Notes: generated from the sequence alone by a model not told the origin. DNA of 64,000 nt from Rugamonas rubra (GCF_900114705.1 NZ_FOTW01000009.1:169994-233993); one strand, 5' to 3'; shown: positions 20,968-33,507, counted from the stretch's first letter. A program made the numbers and translations.

Positions 20968-21630
20968 ATGACCTTCAACACAACTAGTCCGTCCGCCGTC
21001 CCGCCAGCAACCGCCCCCACCGCCGCCGCCGTCCCCGTCCGCCTGGTGCTCGCCTCCAGCTCCGCCTACCGCAAGGAATTGTTGCAACGCCTGGGCCTGC
21101 CCTTCGAGGTGGCCGTGCCCGACCTCGACGAGCGCCCGCTGGCCGGCGAGACGCCGAGCGCCACCGCGCTGCGCCTGGCGCGCGAGAAGGCCGCCGCCGT
21201 CGCCGCCCGCCTGCCCGGCTGCCTGGTGATCGGCTCGGACCAGGTCGCCACCCTGGACGGCGAGCAGATCGGCAAGCCGGGCGACCACGCCAACGCCATG
21301 CTGCAATTGCAAAAGATGCGCGGCCGCGAGGTGGTGTTCCACACCGCCCTGTGCCTGTGGGACGGCCGCGCCGCCGACCCGGCCGGCGCCGCCCAGCTCG
21401 AGGACGTGCAGACCGTGGTCACCTTCCGCGACCTGCCCGACGCCGAACTGGACGCCTATCTGCGCATCGAACAGCCCTACGACTGCGCCGGCAGCGCCAA
21501 GAACGAGGGCCTGGGCATCGCCATCCTCGAACGCATCGCCAGCAGCGACCCCACCGCCCTCACCGGCCTGCCGCTGATCGCCCTGACCGGCATGCTGCGC
21601 CGCGCCGGCGTGGCCTTCTTCGGCGCCTGA
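20968..21630 (+). CDS. Maf-type nucleoside triphosphate pyrophosphatase (YceF-like)
   Basis: House-cleaning pyrophosphatase that hydrolyses modified nucleotides, m7GTP for the YceF subgroup. The N-terminal motif LVLASSSAYRKELLQRLGLPFEV, the SDQVA motif and the NAMLQLQKMRGREV segment are family hallmarks. The neighbouring yceD is the usual neighbour of YceF-type Maf. I start at the ATG at 20968 (MTFNTT...); about 22 residues of Pro/Ala-rich sequence precede the fold, and an upstream ATG at 20920 is possible. It is followed after 42 nt by the RsmI-like gene. Confidence 0.9.
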   Translation: MTFNTTSPSAVPPATAPTAAAVPVRLVLASSSAYRKELLQRLGLPFEVAVPDLDERPLAGETPSATALRLAREKAAAVAARLPGCLVIGSDQVATLDGEQIGKPGDHANAMLQLQKMRGREVVFHTALCLWDGRAADPAGAAQLEDVQTVVTFRDLPDAELDAYLRIEQPYDCAGSAKNEGLGIAILERIASSDPTALTGLPLIALTGMLRRAGVAFFGA

Positions 21631-21672
21631 GCGTCCTCCCCTATTTACTTACCGACCATTAGTTAGCGACCC

Positions 21673-22416
21673 ATGAGCACTCCCGGCACCCTTTACCTGA
21701 TCCCCAACACCCTCGGCGAGACCGAGGCGCTGTCGCAAGTGATCCCCGAGCAGGTGCAGCGCACCACCGCCGGCCTCGACTACTTCGTCGCCGAGAACGC
21801 CAAGACGGCGCGCGCCTTCCTCAAGCTGATCGCCGCCCAGCACCCGCTGGCCAAGCCGCTGCAGGAGATCCAGATTGCCGAGTTGAACGTCAACACCCCG
21901 GCGCAGGCGCTGGCCGGCCTGCTGGCGCCGCTGCTGGCCGGGCGCGACGCCGGCCTGGTGTCCGAGGCCGGCGTGCCGGCGGTGGCCGACCCCGGCGCCG
22001 ACCTGGTGCGCCTGGCGCACCAGCACGGCGTGCCGGTGCGGCCGCTGGTCGGGCCGTCGTCGCTGCTGCTGGCGGTGATGGCGAGCGGCCTGAACGGCCA
22101 GAGCTTCGCCTTCAACGGCTATCTGCCGACCGACGCGGCGCAGCGCGCCAAGCGCGTCAAGGAGCTGGAGCAGCGCTCGCGCGGCGAAAAGCAGACCCAG
22201 CTGTTCATCGAGACGCCCTACCGCAACGCCGCCATGCTCGAGGCGCTGGTGGCCAACTGCCAGCCCGGCACGCTGATCTGCGTGGCCACCGACATCAGCC
22301 TGGCCAGCGAGAGCATCCGCACCATGACCGGCGCGCAGTGGAAGGGTTTGCTGGCCGCCGGCAAGGCGCCGGACTTCCACAAGAAGCCGACCGTCTTCCT
22401 GCTGCTGGGCCAGTAG
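21673..22416 (+). CDS. RsmI-like SAM-dependent methyltransferase (tetrapyrrole methylase fold)
   Basis: 247-residue protein. GTLYLIPNTLGE at the start, SEAGVPAVADPGADLVRLAHQHGVPVRPLVGPSSLLLAVMASGLNGQSFAFNGYLP in the middle and FIETPYRN match the RsmI/tetrapyrrole-methylase fold. It differs from true RsmI, which begins with GTLYVVATPIGNL and has a longer C-terminus, so this is likely the paralogue found next to maf in Burkholderiales rather than the 16S C1402 2'-O-methylase. The substrate is unknown. Co-directional with the Maf gene and probably in one operon. Confidence 0.85.
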   Translation: MSTPGTLYLIPNTLGETEALSQVIPEQVQRTTAGLDYFVAENAKTARAFLKLIAAQHPLAKPLQEIQIAELNVNTPAQALAGLLAPLLAGRDAGLVSEAGVPAVADPGADLVRLAHQHGVPVRPLVGPSSLLLAVMASGLNGQSFAFNGYLPTDAAQRAKRVKELEQRSRGEKQTQLFIETPYRNAAMLEALVANCQPGTLICVATDISLASESIRTMTGAQWKGLLAAGKAPDFHKKPTVFLLLGQ

Positions 22417-22471
22417 CGGCGGACGGGGTCCGGCGCGCGCCCGTGGCGGGCCGGCAAACCCCACAAGCAAA

Positions 22472-22501
22472 GGGGTCTGACCCCGTACGGGGTCAGACCC
22501 C
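22472..22501. repeat. GGGTCnGACCC palindromic repeat, copy C
   Basis: Perfect 30-bp palindrome: GGGGTCTGACCCC, GTAC, GGGGTCAGACCCC. It lies between the converging RsmI-like and EAL-HDOD genes. Both flanks (GCAAA before it; GCGTATCGGGGTGCGGGG after it) recur with few changes at the copy near 53.8 kb, so the repeated unit is about 55-60 bp. Confidence 0.9.
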
Positions 22502-22536
22502 GCAGCGTATCGGGGTGCGGGGTGAAACCCAAGCCG

Positions 22537-23817
22537 CTACTGCACGCCGTGGGCGTACTCGTGCACCCAGTCGAAGGCGGCCAGCTGGATCTCGTACAGC
22601 TCGGCCGGGGTCAACTGCAGCTCGTGCAGCATCTTCGCCAGCACCGGGCCGCGCTCGGCCAGTTCGATATGCTCGATCAGGTTGAGCATGCTGCCGTAGT
22701 CGCCGCTGCGGTGCAACAGCGCCTGGCGCACCTCGTCGAGCACGTTGACGCTGTCGAGCACGTCGCTCATCTTGATCGAGAACAGGGTGTCCATCAGCGA
22801 CATGATGCCGACGGTGAAGCCGATGTCGGCGCTGACACGCTGGCCCGGCCGCAGCTTCTCCATCATCAACTCGATGGTCTTGCCGCGCGTGGTGGCCATC
22901 TGCAACAGCGGCGAGGTGAACTCCTGGCGCTGCCCCGTCTTGACGTACAGCAGGATCTGCAGCCAGCGCTGCAACTGGCGCCGGCCCAGCACCACCAGCG
23001 CGTGCCCCACCGAATTGATGCGGAAGCGCGCGCCGACCGAGGGCGTGTTGACCAGGCGTAGCAGGTTGAGCGAGATCAGCGCGTCGTGCTTGACGCTGCG
23101 CTCGATGACGTGGCTGTCGGCGTCGCTGCCGAGCAGCTCGAGCAGGTGCAGGATGGCCAGCTGCGAGGGCGCGATCTTCTTGCCGCTCAAAATGACCGGA
23201 CGGGCGAAATAATAGCCCTGGAAGTATTCGAAGCCCATCGCCATGCACTGCTGGAACTCCTCGACCGTCTCGACCTTCTCGGCCAGCAGTTTCTGCTGCG
23301 GATTCTTCAGCGTGCGCGCCAGGGTGCGCAGCGTGCCCGGATGCATGTCCTTGATGTCGACCTTGACGATGTCGCACAGCGGCTGCAGGGTGTGCACGTC
23401 GTCCGAGTCGGCGACGACGTCGTCGAGGGCGAAGCGGAAGCCGGCGCGCTTGAGCTCGCGCACCCGCTCGACCACCTCGGGCGTCGCCTTGACGGTCTCG
23501 AGGATCTCCAGGATCACCTTGTTGTTGGGCAGGAAGCTGATGAAGTCGCTCATCAGGCCGACCGTGTCGACGTTGACGAAGGCCATCTGCTCGCCCACCA
23601 CCTGGCCCATGCCCAGCTCGGAGGCGTGGGCGATCACGGTGGCGGTGGCCTCGGCGTCGTCGGCGAAGTCGGCCTCGTTGCGTTCGGCCGTGTTGCGGAA
23701 CAGCAGCTCGTAGGCGACCAGGCGTTGATGGCGGTTGAGGATTGGTTGGCGCGCCAGGAAAAATTGATTGGCGAACGCGGCCGAAAAATGGGTCGACGGT
23801 GACAAACCGGTGGTCAT
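22537..23817 (-). CDS. EAL-HDOD signalling protein with degenerate EAL domain
   Basis: About 426 residues: an N-terminal EAL-like domain (roughly 20-210) and a C-terminal HDOD domain (roughly 215-410), as in the YuxH/CdgJ family. The EAL motif reads ELLFR, the DDFGTG loop reads LDDVVAD, and only part of the metal-binding set is recognisable (VKVDI, LLAEKVET), so c-di-GMP phosphodiesterase activity is unlikely. Such proteins usually act by protein contact in motility or stress signalling. An ATG four codons upstream (23829) is possible; the one at 23817 has a GGGG stretch before it. rlmJ lies upstream on the same strand. Confidence 0.88.
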   Translation of the reverse strand: MTTGLSPSTHFSAAFANQFFLARQPILNRHQRLVAYELLFRNTAERNEADFADDAEATATVIAHASELGMGQVVGEQMAFVNVDTVGLMSDFISFLPNNKVILEILETVKATPEVVERVRELKRAGFRFALDDVVADSDDVHTLQPLCDIVKVDIKDMHPGTLRTLARTLKNPQQKLLAEKVETVEEFQQCMAMGFEYFQGYYFARPVILSGKKIAPSQLAILHLLELLGSDADSHVIERSVKHDALISLNLLRLVNTPSVGARFRINSVGHALVVLGRRQLQRWLQILLYVKTGQRQEFTSPLLQMATTRGKTIELMMEKLRPGQRVSADIGFTVGIMSLMDTLFSIKMSDVLDSVNVLDEVRQALLHRSGDYGSMLNLIEHIELAERGPVLAKMLHELQLTPAELYEIQLAAFDWVHEYAHGVQ

Positions 23818-23939
23818 GGGAAACCCCATCTGCGATTAGCACTGGTGGCCGTGGCTGGGCCACGGCAAGCCCGGCCGGGATGTCAATCGCATCCCGGCTG
23901 TTACTAGACTAACCCTATCGCGACAGTCCTGACAATATC

Positions 23940-24869
23940 TTATTTGCTGATTTGCGGCCGGCGCGCGCTAGTGTTGCGTCCAGCCATCGGCTGGCCCGAT
24001 TCGAGCACGAATTTGGCGCCGGCGTCCTTGCCCAGCACCTTGACCAGGTAGGGCATGATTTCTTTGAGCATGGGTTCGAGCGTGTACGGCGGGTTGATGA
24101 CGAACATGCCGCTGCTGTGCAGACCGAAGCCGTCGGGCATCGGCGTGTTGATGGTCAGCGTGACGTGCAGCCACTCGCCGGGCAGTTGCTTGAGCTTGTC
24201 GGCGAACTGGCGCGACTCCATGCGCTGCAGCACCGGATACCAGACCGCGTAGGTGCCGCCGGGGAAGCGCACCAGGGCGTCGGCCAGGGTGTCCTTGACC
24301 TTGCGGTAGTCCATCTTGTCCTCGTACGGCGGGTCGATCAGCACCAGGCCGCGGCGCGACGGCGGCGGCAGCATCGCCTTCAGGGCATGGAAGCCGTCGC
24401 CCTTGGTGATGATGACGCGCTTGCCGCGCGTGGTCGGCCGCACGCCCTGGGCGGCGGCGTGCGCCTCGACCTTGCGGAAGTTGTCGGCCAGGATCTTGGC
24501 GTCGGCCGGGTGCAGCTCGAACAGGCGCAGGCGGTCCTGCTCGCGCGCCACCTGGTCGGCGCAGTAGGGCGAGCCGGGGTAGTAGCGCATCTTGCCGCTC
24601 GGGTTCATCGCCTTGACCAGGTCGACGTATTCCTTCAGCGGCGCCGGCAGGTCGGTACGGTTCCACAGCGGGCCGATGCCGGTTTCGAACTCGGCGTTCT
24701 TCGAGGCGTAGCCGCCGTCGAGGGCGTAGACGCCGGCGCCGGAGTGCGTGTCGATATAGCTGTAGGCGGTATCCTTCTGGTTCAGATACTGCAACAACTG
24801 GATGGTCACGAAATGTTTCAACACATCGGCGTGATTCCCCGCGTGAAAGGCGTGGCGGTAACTCAACAT
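23940..24869 (-). CDS. rlmJ: 23S rRNA (adenine-2030-N6)-methyltransferase
   Basis: Methylates A2030 of 23S rRNA using S-adenosylmethionine. The N-terminal MLSYRHAFHAGNHADVLKH is diagnostic of RlmJ, and the N6-adenine catalytic motif is DPPY in LIDPPYEDKMDY. The 309-residue protein is slightly longer than E. coli RlmJ (280). I start at the ATG at 24869, because the frame upstream is not family-like. It is divergent from the solute-binding protein gene across 243 nt. Confidence 0.95.
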   Translation of the reverse strand: MLSYRHAFHAGNHADVLKHFVTIQLLQYLNQKDTAYSYIDTHSGAGVYALDGGYASKNAEFETGIGPLWNRTDLPAPLKEYVDLVKAMNPSGKMRYYPGSPYCADQVAREQDRLRLFELHPADAKILADNFRKVEAHAAAQGVRPTTRGKRVIITKGDGFHALKAMLPPPSRRGLVLIDPPYEDKMDYRKVKDTLADALVRFPGGTYAVWYPVLQRMESRQFADKLKQLPGEWLHVTLTINTPMPDGFGLHSSGMFVINPPYTLEPMLKEIMPYLVKVLGKDAGAKFVLESGQPMAGRNTSARRPQISK

Positions 24870-25112
24870 AACTTGGTCATTCCTAAAATGGGGTGGCGGC
24901 GCGGCGGCGCGGGGCGCCTGAACGATAGGCGTCCGCAGCATGGCGAAACGCAAGAATACCGCCATTATCCACCAGAACGCCCGCGACGCCAAAAAAGCGC
25001 GGCGCCGCCGGCCGCCGCCTGGCTTACATTGGGAAACAAAACGTCACCGTGGCGCGGCCGATTCTGCTGTATTCTAGGCAAGTTAACGCCACACGAAACC
25101 GCACCGCCGCGC

Positions 25113-25874
25113 ATGAAACGCCTGCTTCCCCTGTCATTGCTCTCCCTTTCGCTGATCTGCCGCGCCGCCCCGGCGCAGGATTGGCACGTCTACACCCACA
25201 GCGGCGGCGGCCAGACCGCGCTGCTCGACGGCACGCTGCACGGCAAGCCGAACGGCGGCAAGCGCGCCTATTATGTCGAGCTGGTGCACGCCATGCTGGT
25301 CCAGCTCGGCCTGCCCGGGCGCATCGACGAGGTGCCGCTGGCGCGCGGCCTGGCCATGCTGCGCAGCCGCGACGACGTCGTGCTGTTCAACCTGGATCGC
25401 ACGCCCGAGCGCGAGGACAAGTTCGCCTGGGTCGGGCCGATCTCGGAGGAGTCCGACTATCTGTACGAGAGGACGGCGGCGCCGACCGGCATCCGCAGCC
25501 TGGCCGAGGCGCGGCCCTTGCGCGTCTGCGTGCTCAACGGAAATGTCCACGACGAGCTGCTGGCCGCCGCCGGCCTGCGCAATCTCTACCGGCACAACAA
25601 CTATGCCGGCTGCTTCCAAATGTTGATGCTGGGCCGGGTCGACCTGGTCGCCTCGGCCGACGGCGGGCTGCGCCACAAGCTGCGCGAAGCGCGTATCGCG
25701 GCGGCAGCGATCCAGGCCACGCCGGTGCGCATCGCCCACTCCAAGGGCTATATCGCGCTGTCCAAGGCCGTCCCGGCGGCCGAACTGGCGCGCTGGAACG
25801 CCGCGCTCGCCACGCTGGGCAGGAACGGCACGCTGCGCAGGCTGCAGCAGCAATACGCCGGCGCCGAACCCTAG
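25113..25874 (+). CDS. Periplasmic solute-binding protein (SBP_bac_3-like)
   Basis: 253 residues. A signal peptide at 1-21 (MKRLLPLSLLSLSLICRAAPA) is followed by a two-lobed binding fold of the amino-acid type: GGKRAYYVELVHAMLVQLG, the LARGLAMLRSRDDVVLFNLDRTPEREDKFAWVGP block, then LGRVDLVASADGG. No permease or ATPase gene is adjacent, so it may be an orphan binding protein or a sensor. The ligand cannot be told from the sequence. A bidirectional terminator follows at 25916-25950. Confidence 0.8.
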   Translation: MKRLLPLSLLSLSLICRAAPAQDWHVYTHSGGGQTALLDGTLHGKPNGGKRAYYVELVHAMLVQLGLPGRIDEVPLARGLAMLRSRDDVVLFNLDRTPEREDKFAWVGPISEESDYLYERTAAPTGIRSLAEARPLRVCVLNGNVHDELLAAAGLRNLYRHNNYAGCFQMLMLGRVDLVASADGGLRHKLREARIAAAAIQATPVRIAHSKGYIALSKAVPAAELARWNAALATLGRNGTLRRLQQQYAGAEP

Positions 25875-25915
25875 GCCGCCGGCCTTGCCCGCCTTGCGGC
25901 GCCGCGCCAAAAAAA

Positions 25916-25950
25916 GAAGCCGCCACAGGACCTACTCCCGTGACGGCTTG
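25916..25950. terminator. Bidirectional terminator between the binding-protein gene and aceA
   Basis: AAGCCGCCAC and GTGACGGCTT form a 10-bp stem with one mismatch. A run of A precedes it (T run for minus-strand transcripts). A second hairpin, GCGGG/CCCGC, follows near 25957-25975. The two genes converge here, so it probably serves both. Confidence 0.65.
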
Positions 25951-25997
25951 TGAAAGCGGCGGGACTCTCACCCGCCATACCCCTAATCGTTGCGCCC

Positions 25998-27296
<1,299 letters not shown>

Positions 27297-27376
27297 GGTG
27301 TTCTCCTTATTCACGTACACGTTAAAAACGACATCCTTTGAATAAATCATAGCCCCTTTTGTGCCGCGCAACAATA

Positions 27377-27390
27377 GTCTTATATAAGAC
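27377..27390. promoter_or_regulatory. 14-bp palindrome in the aceA upstream region
   Basis: GTCTTATATAAGAC is a perfect palindrome about 80 nt upstream of the aceA ATG, followed by a partial repeat, ATATAAG. A second dyad, TTCC-N8-GGAA, lies at 27500-27515. The gap 27297-27696 is otherwise AT-rich with no gene I can support. A role in acetate/TCA-type control of aceA is an inference from position; I cannot identify the regulator. Confidence 0.5.
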
Positions 27391-27696
27391 ATATAAGCAA
27401 ATTAAATCATCATTAAATCAATGACTTGATTTTCATTTCCCGGCATACGAAATGAAATTCCTCCCCATGAAAGAAACAGATGCTGCGCGCACACATCATT
27501 TCCCACAATGTGGAATTATTTTCCCGCCAGATGAAAAAAAACGGCGCGGGCGGCGCGACAAGCCGAAAATAGTTTGGTGGAAAAACGACAGATGGACGGC
27601 GGAGACGGGAGAAACGATGTTACCGCCCAACTGCGCGAGGCATATTGTTGGGCGGCAAGGGTCGGGCGGCGAGGTGGCGGGGCGTGTTGCGGGGGA

Positions 27697-28191
27697 TCAG
27701 GCGAGTTTCTGTTGGGCGACCAGGACGCCGTCGGCGTCGGCGTAGATCCAGTCGCCCGGGGCGACCGTCACGCCGGCGATGCAGACGCGCACTTCGCGCT
27801 CGCCCTCGCCCTTCTTGCTGCTCTTTTGCGGATGCAAGCCCAGCGCGCGCACGCCGATGGCGCAGGCGTTGATCTCCCCGCTGTCGCGGATGCAGCCGTT
27901 GACGACGATGCCGCTCCAGCCGTTGTTCTGCGCCAGCAGGCCCAGTTGGCCGCCGACCAGGGCGCGGCGCATGCTGGCGCCGCCGTCGATCACCAGCACG
28001 TGGCCGTCGCCCGGCGTCTCCAGCGTGGCGCGCACCAGCGCGTTGTCCTCGAACACCTTCAAGGTGCGCGCCGGGCCGCTGAATTTGGCGTGCAGGCCAA
28101 AGTGCAGGAACAGCGGCGGCAGCACGGCCAGGCCGCCCTCCTCCAGCAGGGCCGGGTTGTCGTCGCACAGGTCGGTCGTCGCAAAGCTCAT
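27697..28191 (-). CDS. rraA: RraA family protein (RNase E inhibitor / HMG aldolase fold)
   Basis: 164-residue RraA-fold protein: [16 protein letters not shown] at the start, the [47 protein letters not shown] core and the [22 protein letters not shown] end. The conserved G-x-R-D motif (NGCIRDS) is shared by 4-hydroxy-4-methyl-2-oxoglutarate aldolases and E. coli RraA, so sequence alone does not separate RNase E regulation from aldolase activity. It starts 35 nt after the MFS gene and may be co-transcribed with it. Confidence 0.9.
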   Translation of the reverse strand: MSFATTDLCDDNPALLEEGGLAVLPPLFLHFGLHAKFSGPARTLKVFEDNALVRATLETPGDGHVLVIDGGASMRRALVGGQLGLLAQNNGWSGIVVNGCIRDSGEINACAIGVRALGLHPQKSSKKGEGEREVRVCIAGVTVAPGDWIYADADGVLVAQQKLA

Positions 28192-28226
28192 CGTTACTCC
28201 ACAGTGGATTTATCGTGCGGACAATT

Positions 28227-29435
28227 CTAAACTTTTTGCAGCCGCAACGCGCGGGTATTGCCGCCCACGCCCACCGCCGTCAGGATCGCCAGCGCCTGGA
28301 ACAGGGCGATGCAGACGAACACCCAGGCCGGCCGGTGCGCGTCCATCAGCGCGCCGAACAACAGCGGGCCGAGCGCCAGGCCGCTGTCCAAGCCCGAGTA
28401 GACCACGCCGAAGACGCGGCCGGTGGCGTTCTTCGGCGCGGCGGCGCGGATCAACAGGTCGCGCGACGGGCCGGCCACGCCGGAGGCCAGGCCGATCAAT
28501 CCCATCAACACCACCGCCAACCAGGCCGGCGTGACGGCCAGCGCCAGCAGCAAAGCCAGCAAGGCGGCAAAGGAGAAGGCGAAGGTGATGGTGCGGTCGT
28601 GGTCCGGCGAACGCGCCGCCAAAAAACCGCCGTAGACCATGCCCAGCGCCGAGGCCACCATGTAGATCGTGTAGGCGCCGGTGGCCCAGGCCAGCGGCAT
28701 GCCGAACAGCGCCACCAGGCTGAGCGAGGCGAAGCTTTGGATGCCGCCCAGCGCCACGGCGGTCAGCAGGAAGAAGCCGAAGCACATCCACACCGAGCGC
28801 AGGCGCAGGAAGTCGAGCGAGCCGGCCGGCGCGGCACCAGCGGCGTGGTGGACGATGGGGTCGGGGCGCAGCGCGTGGCGGTTCAGCGCCAGCACCAACA
28901 GCACGGCGAAGGGCAGCACGGCGGCGCACAGCAGGGCCACGCGCCAGCTCGACAAGCCGGCGACGAAGGTCAGGAACAGCGGCGCCGCCGCCCAGCCGAT
29001 GTTGCCGCTAATGCCGTGCACGGAGAAGCCGTGCGCCAGCCGCGCCGAGGAGACGCGCTGGTTGAGCAGCGTGTAGTCGGCCGGGTGGAACACGCTGTTG
29101 CCGGCGCCGGCCAGCAGCGCGCCCAGCATCAGCATGGTGTAGCTGTTGGCGGCGGCCAGCAGCAGGGCCGACAGGCCGAGCAGGCTGATGCCGGAGAACA
29201 GCACGGCGCGCGCGCCGTAGCGGTCGACGACGAAGCCGGCCAACGCCTGGCCAACGCCGGAGATGGCGAAGAACACCGTCATCAGCAGGCCCAGTTCGGC
29301 GTAGCTGAGGTTGAAGGCGGTCTTCAGCCAGGGGAACAACGCCGCCAGCACGAGGTGGAAGAAATGCGACACGCCGTGCGCCAGCCCGACCAGGCCGATC
29401 ACGCGGGCGTCCTGCCGCAGTGTGCTTGTACTCAT
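28227..29435 (-). CDS. Major facilitator superfamily transporter
   Basis: 402 residues with about twelve hydrophobic segments and MFS landmarks: FAISGVGQALAGFVVDRYGARAVLF near the 2-3 loop (motif A-like), a central polar linker with HALRPDPIVHHAAGAA, and GGFLAARSPDHDR in the second half. Substrate unknown; the topology and periodic Gly resemble drug or fosmidomycin-resistance-type exporters. The ATG at 29435 has a CAGGAG site six bases upstream, so I prefer it to the ATG at 29453. It is divergent from an AraC-type regulator that may control it. Confidence 0.85.
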   Translation of the reverse strand: MSTSTLRQDARVIGLVGLAHGVSHFFHLVLAALFPWLKTAFNLSYAELGLLMTVFFAISGVGQALAGFVVDRYGARAVLFSGISLLGLSALLLAAANSYTMLMLGALLAGAGNSVFHPADYTLLNQRVSSARLAHGFSVHGISGNIGWAAAPLFLTFVAGLSSWRVALLCAAVLPFAVLLVLALNRHALRPDPIVHHAAGAAPAGSLDFLRLRSVWMCFGFFLLTAVALGGIQSFASLSLVALFGMPLAWATGAYTIYMVASALGMVYGGFLAARSPDHDRTITFAFSFAALLALLLALAVTPAWLAVVLMGLIGLASGVAGPSRDLLIRAAAPKNATGRVFGVVYSGLDSGLALGPLLFGALMDAHRPAWVFVCIALFQALAILTAVGVGGNTRALRLQKV

Positions 29436-29548
29436 CTTGCACTCCTGTTTCAAAATTGGAAACCCAGTGTAAGCAAAATGCGGGCGACTGATTTAAGATA
29501 GGAAGACAAGCTTTGTCGCGATTCCGCCAAATCCTTATTCATTCCGCC

Positions 29549-30349
29549 ATGCCGATACCCGTCGTCACCCACACCAGCCACTACCGGCCCTGCAACGATC
29601 CGACACCCGCGCGCCCGCTGACGATGAGCGCGCGCAACCTGCAGGCCGACGAGCACCTGCCGCCGCACAGCCATCCCTGGGGCCAGATCACCTACGCCAT
29701 GGAGGGCGTGGTGCGGGTGACGGCCAACAACAGCAGCTGGATCGTGCCGCCGCAACGGGCGATCTGGATTCCACCCAATGTGGTGCACGAGGTGACGGTG
29801 CTGCAGAAGACCCGACTGCGGCCACTGTGGGTGCAGGCCGAGCAGGCGCCCTTCCCCGGCGGCGAGTGCGAGGTGTTGGAGGTGTCGCCGCTGCTGCGCG
29901 AGCTGGTCGCGGCGCTGGAGCAGCTCGACCTGGGCGTGGCGCACGCGCGCGAGCCCATGCTGACCGCCTTGATACTGGACGAAGTGGGCCGCTCGGCGAC
30001 GCGGCCGATCCGCGTGCCGCTGCCGACCGACAAGCGCCTGAAGGGACTGTGCGCGGCGCTGATCGCCCAGCCCGGCTCGCCGCTGACCTTGGACCAGTGG
30101 GCGGCGCAGGCAGGCGCCTCGACGCGCACCTTGGCGCGGCTGTTCGAACGCGACTTGGGGATGAGCTTCGTGCAGTGGCGCCAGCAGGTGCGGCTGGCGC
30201 ACGCCGCGCCGTTGATCGCGCGTGGCATGCCGCTGGCGCAGGTGGCCGAGCAGCTCGGCTACGCCAGCCAGTCGGCCTTCTCGGCGATGTTCAAAAAGAC
30301 CTTCGGCAGCACGCCGTCGGCCTTCTTCGCCGGACGCAGCGGCGGATGA
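29549..30349 (+). CDS. AraC-family transcriptional regulator with cupin sensor domain
   Basis: 267 residues. The N-terminal cupin (roughly 25-110: HLPPHSHPWGQITYAMEGVVRVTANNSSWIVPPQRAIWIPP) binds an unknown small ligand. The C-terminal pair of helix-turn-helix motifs (TLDQWAAQAGASTRTLARLFERDLGMSFVQWRQQVRL and MPLAQVAEQLGYASQSAFSAMFKKTFGSTPSAFF) binds DNA. An ATG twelve codons upstream is possible. It is divergent from the MFS gene across about 110 nt, the classic regulator/exporter layout. Confidence 0.9.
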   Translation: MPIPVVTHTSHYRPCNDPTPARPLTMSARNLQADEHLPPHSHPWGQITYAMEGVVRVTANNSSWIVPPQRAIWIPPNVVHEVTVLQKTRLRPLWVQAEQAPFPGGECEVLEVSPLLRELVAALEQLDLGVAHAREPMLTALILDEVGRSATRPIRVPLPTDKRLKGLCAALIAQPGSPLTLDQWAAQAGASTRTLARLFERDLGMSFVQWRQQVRLAHAAPLIARGMPLAQVAEQLGYASQSAFSAMFKKTFGSTPSAFFAGRSGG

Positions 30350-30372
30350 GGTGAAATCAATCAGGCCTGAGC

Positions 30373-30400
30373 TTGCCAAGAAGCGTCCGCAATCTAAACT
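30373..30400 (+). promoter_or_regulatory. Sigma-70-type promoter for the 46-residue membrane protein
   Basis: TTGCCA, 16 nt, TAAACT. The predicted start is near 30407, about 20 nt before the ATG at 30427. Confidence 0.5.
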
Positions 30401-30426
30401 AGACATATCTTTGGCGAGGCCGTCTC

Positions 30427-30567
30427 ATGATTATCACCTACCTCATCGTTGCGTTTAACGTAATTGGCTCAATCTCAGTCGTGTTGCTGACTTGGGGCTG
30501 CGTACGCGGCATCAAAGCCGAGCGCGCCCAGAAGCTGCTTGCTCAACAATCCGCAGCGCAGAAATGA
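30427..30567 (+). CDS. Small single-pass membrane protein (46 residues)
   Basis: Short open frame beginning MIITYLIVAFNVIGSISVV, with one hydrophobic helix (residues 2-22), a WGCVRG turn and a basic/polar tail (IKAERAQKLLAQQSAAQK). A GAGG site lies seven bases before the ATG, a promoter-like element lies upstream, and a perfect 15-bp hairpin begins right after the stop. Together these support a real gene despite its size. I do not recognise a family. It converges with clpB. Confidence 0.6.
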   Translation: MIITYLIVAFNVIGSISVVLLTWGCVRGIKAERAQKLLAQQSAAQK

Positions 30568-30610
30568 CGATGCCGCCGCCGGGGGCTTGAGGCCTCCGGC
30601 GGCGGCATCG
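30568..30610. terminator. Perfect 15-bp hairpin between the small membrane gene and clpB
   Basis: CGATGCCGCCGCCGG (30568-30582) and CCGGCGGCGGCATCG (30596-30610) are exact inverted complements around a 13-nt loop. No T run follows in either direction, so it may act as an RNA 3'-end protector or a shared terminator for the converging genes. Confidence 0.6.
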
Positions 30611-30649
30611 TGAGGTGCCGCTTGGCTTACTTGCCGCCTACCTGCTGGC

Positions 30650-33256
<2,607 letters not shown>

Positions 33257-33289
33257 GGAAGTGCTCCGGTGAATTTAACTTAGCGCTAC

Positions 33290-33317
33290 AGGTTGGGCTG
33301 TGCGATCCGTTTTCAAG
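33290..33317 (-). promoter_or_regulatory. Sigma-32 (RpoH) promoter for clpB
   Basis: Minus strand: CTTGAAA, 13 nt, CCCAACCT. The -35 heptamer is a perfect match and the -10 a good match to the RpoH consensus (CTTGAAA, 11-16 nt, CCCCATnT). The leader would be about 27 nt. clpB is a standard RpoH target. Confidence 0.8.
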
Positions 33318-33405
33318 GAGACTCCTATTTAAATGATAATTCCATGATCTGGGTCAAATAGCCCGGATTCATGCCGCGCGGTCAGGGCGCCGGCGGCGCG
33401 GCACG

Positions 33406-33431
33406 AGGGTCAGACCCTAGGGTCTGACCCT
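33406..33431. repeat. GGGTCnGACCC palindromic repeat, copy B
   Basis: Identical 26-bp palindrome to the one at 10410-10435, including the GGATT that follows. A further half-site, CTGACCCTGG, occurs at about 33475-33484. It lies between moaE and clpB. Confidence 0.9.
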
Positions 33432-33507
33432 GGATTGACGCCGGTGGGGTTTCTTAACTTAGCTGCATTCGGGCCTGACCCTGGGTTTTTCGGCTTGGCC
33501 GCATGCG

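Noticed and set aside
27452-27745. 97-codon plus-strand frame upstream of aceA
   Set aside because: No RBS, no recognisable fold, and it runs into the antisense of rraA.
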